DNA of 8,015 bases, taken from Bacillota bacterium. GTDB taxonomy: Bacteria > Bacillota > Clostridia > Peptostreptococcales > Thermotaleaceae. The notes under the pieces were generated by a model. It saw only the letters and a program-made list of their open reading frames with translations, was not told the DNA's origin and searched no databases. Location: NCBI GenBank assembly GCA_023623095.1, contig JAMNXX010000270.1:1-8015 (forward strand), written 5' to 3'. The position numbers and the translations under genes were made by a program. Of the stretch, positions 6,907 through 8,015 are shown in pieces (position 1 is the stretch's first letter; every line of letters starts with the position of its first letter).

Positions 6907-8015
6907 ATGACCGAAGAAGCAAATCTCAGCGAATTATTACAGATTAGAAGAGACAAACTTCAAAAACTAAAAGAACAAGGAAAAGATCCCTTTCAAATCG
7001 AAAAATATGAAGTAAATGCTTTTAGTATGGACATAAAAGAAAATTTCGAAGAGATGGAAGGAAAAACCGTTTCGATTGCAGGAAGAATCATGGCAAAGAG
7101 AACGATGGGAAAGGCAACATTTATTGATATACAAGATAAGCAGGGAAGGATTCAGTGCTATGTCCGCCAAGACGCTATCGGACAGGAAGAATATGAACGC
7201 TTTGTTACGTATGATATCGGTGATATTGTAGGGATTGAGGGAACGGTATTTCGAACGAAACATGGAGAAATCTCCGTGAAGACAAGTTCTGTATTGCTGC
7301 TTTGCAAGTCGCTGCAGATTCTTCCGGAAAAATGGCATGGGCTTAAGGATCCGGATCTGAGGTATCGGCAACGATATGTGGATTTAATTGTCAATCCGGA
7401 AGTGAGAAAAACGTTTATATTGCGTTCGAAAATTATCAAAGCGATCAAAAGATTTCTGGATGAGAGGGATTTTTTAGAGGTGGATACACCGATTTTGAAT
7501 ACCATCGCAGGGGGTGCTGCAGCAAAACCCTTTATTACGCACCACAATACCCTCGATATCGATATGTATTTACGAATCGCAAATGAATTGTATTTAAAGC
7601 GCTTGATCGTAGGCGGCTTTGATCGCGTATATGAGATGGGACGCATGTTTCGCAACGAGGGGATGTCTATCAAGCATAATCCGGAATATACAGCGATCGA
7701 ACTTTATCAAGCATATGCTGATTTTAATGATATGATGGAGCTTACTGAAAAATTAATCGCATATGTGGCACAGGAAGTTTTAGGAACCACAAAGATCACG
7801 TATCAGGGAAAAGAAATCGATCTAACGCCGCCATGGACGCGGATGACGATGGAAGAGGCCGTTAAAAAGTATGCAGATGTAGATTTTAGCAAGAGCGATA
7901 CCGATGAAGAAGCTATTCAAATTGCAAAGGAAAAAGGAATTGAGATCACAAAAGGGATGAAGAGAGGACATGTCATCAATGCGCTGTTTGAGGAATATGC
8001 GGAAAAACATCTCAT
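6907..8015 (+). CDS. lysS: Class II lysyl-tRNA synthetase, 3' truncated by window
   Basis: The frame is open from ATG 6907 to the window end, giving 369 complete residues; the family is usually about 490-500, so roughly the last quarter, including class II motif 3, is outside. It charges tRNA-Lys with lysine. Residues about 54-135 form the N-terminal OB-fold anticodon-binding domain ([26 protein letters not shown]). The linker [13 protein letters not shown] (148-160) leads into the catalytic core, with motif 1 ending EVDTPIL (191-197), [11 protein letters not shown] (223-233) and motif 2 FRNEG (248-252), R249 being the ATP-binding arginine. E227 and R249 keep the 22-residue spacing of E. coli LysRS E240/R262. 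[16 protein letters not shown] (257-272) is also typical. N226 replaces the more usual proline in the APEL segment. A strong SD, AGGAGG at 6891-6896, lies 10 nt upstream. No T-box leader precedes it, consistent with cotranscription with greA. Confidence 0.96.
   Translation, partial: MTEEANLSELLQIRRDKLQKLKEQGKDPFQIEKYEVNAFSMDIKENFEEMEGKTVSIAGRIMAKRTMGKATFIDIQDKQGRIQCYVRQDAIGQEEYERFVTYDIGDIVGIEGTVFRTKHGEISVKTSSVLLLCKSLQILPEKWHGLKDPDLRYRQRYVDLIVNPEVRKTFILRSKIIKAIKRFLDERDFLEVDTPILNTIAGGAAAKPFITHHNTLDIDMYLRIANELYLKRLIVGGFDRVYEMGRMFRNEGMSIKHNPEYTAIELYQAYADFNDMMELTEKLIAYVAQEVLGTTKITYQGKEIDLTPPWTRMTMEEAVKKYADVDFSKSDTDEEAIQIAKEKGIEITKGMKRGHVINALFEEYAEKHL

Noticed and set aside
7158..7673. 171-codon open frame on the minus strand opposite lysS
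   Set aside because: Antisense shadow of the conserved lysS catalytic core, whose + strand frame shows all expected motifs.

Overview
The window looks like a chromosomal segment of an anaerobic, low-to-moderate GC Bacillota bacterium, most likely class Clostridia. The reasons are an A/T-rich base composition with strong AGGAGG-type ribosome binding sites, a membrane-bound sodium-pumping decarboxylase typical of anaerobes, and the Firmicute-style run birA - coaX - dus - greA - lysS. I cannot name a genus. Every supported gene is on the + strand.

Region 1 (1-2763) is the distal part of an operon for a biotin-dependent, Na+-translocating acyl-CoA decarboxylase, most probably methylmalonyl-CoA decarboxylase. 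It holds the carboxyltransferase alpha subunit (5' end cut by the window), the small membrane-anchor OadG/MmdD subunit, the biotin carrier MmdC with an EAMKM biotinylation site, and the membrane carboxybiotin decarboxylase/Na+ pump MmdB. A strong intrinsic terminator with a perfect 17-bp stem and a TTCG loop closes the operon. Carboxyl is moved from the acyl-CoA to biotin on MmdC, then released as CO2 by MmdB while Na+ is exported.

Region 2 (2764-6107) begins with birA, a biotin-protein ligase with an N-terminal winged helix. It sits directly beyond the operon whose MmdC product needs biotinylation. Next come coaX (type III pantothenate kinase, first step of CoA synthesis) and a dus tRNA-dihydrouridine synthase. 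The two gaps on either side of coaX (275 and 222 nt) carry no convincing gene. The second contains a short open stretch whose peptide resembles the GreA coiled-coil tip.

Region 3 (6108-8015) has a consensus sigma-A promoter (TTGACA-N17-TATAAT) about 200 nt upstream of greA, a leader that can fold into a bulged 12-bp long-range helix enclosing a 10-bp hairpin, then greA (transcript cleavage factor) and lysS (class II lysyl-tRNA synthetase, 3' end cut by the window). The last two genes are 19 nt apart and probably cotranscribed.

Overall this is core metabolism and information processing. I see no mobile element, CRISPR array, phage gene, defence system, tRNA or rRNA. The parts most worth a second look are the greA leader and the GreA-like patch upstream of dus. 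I found no clearly new biological system.
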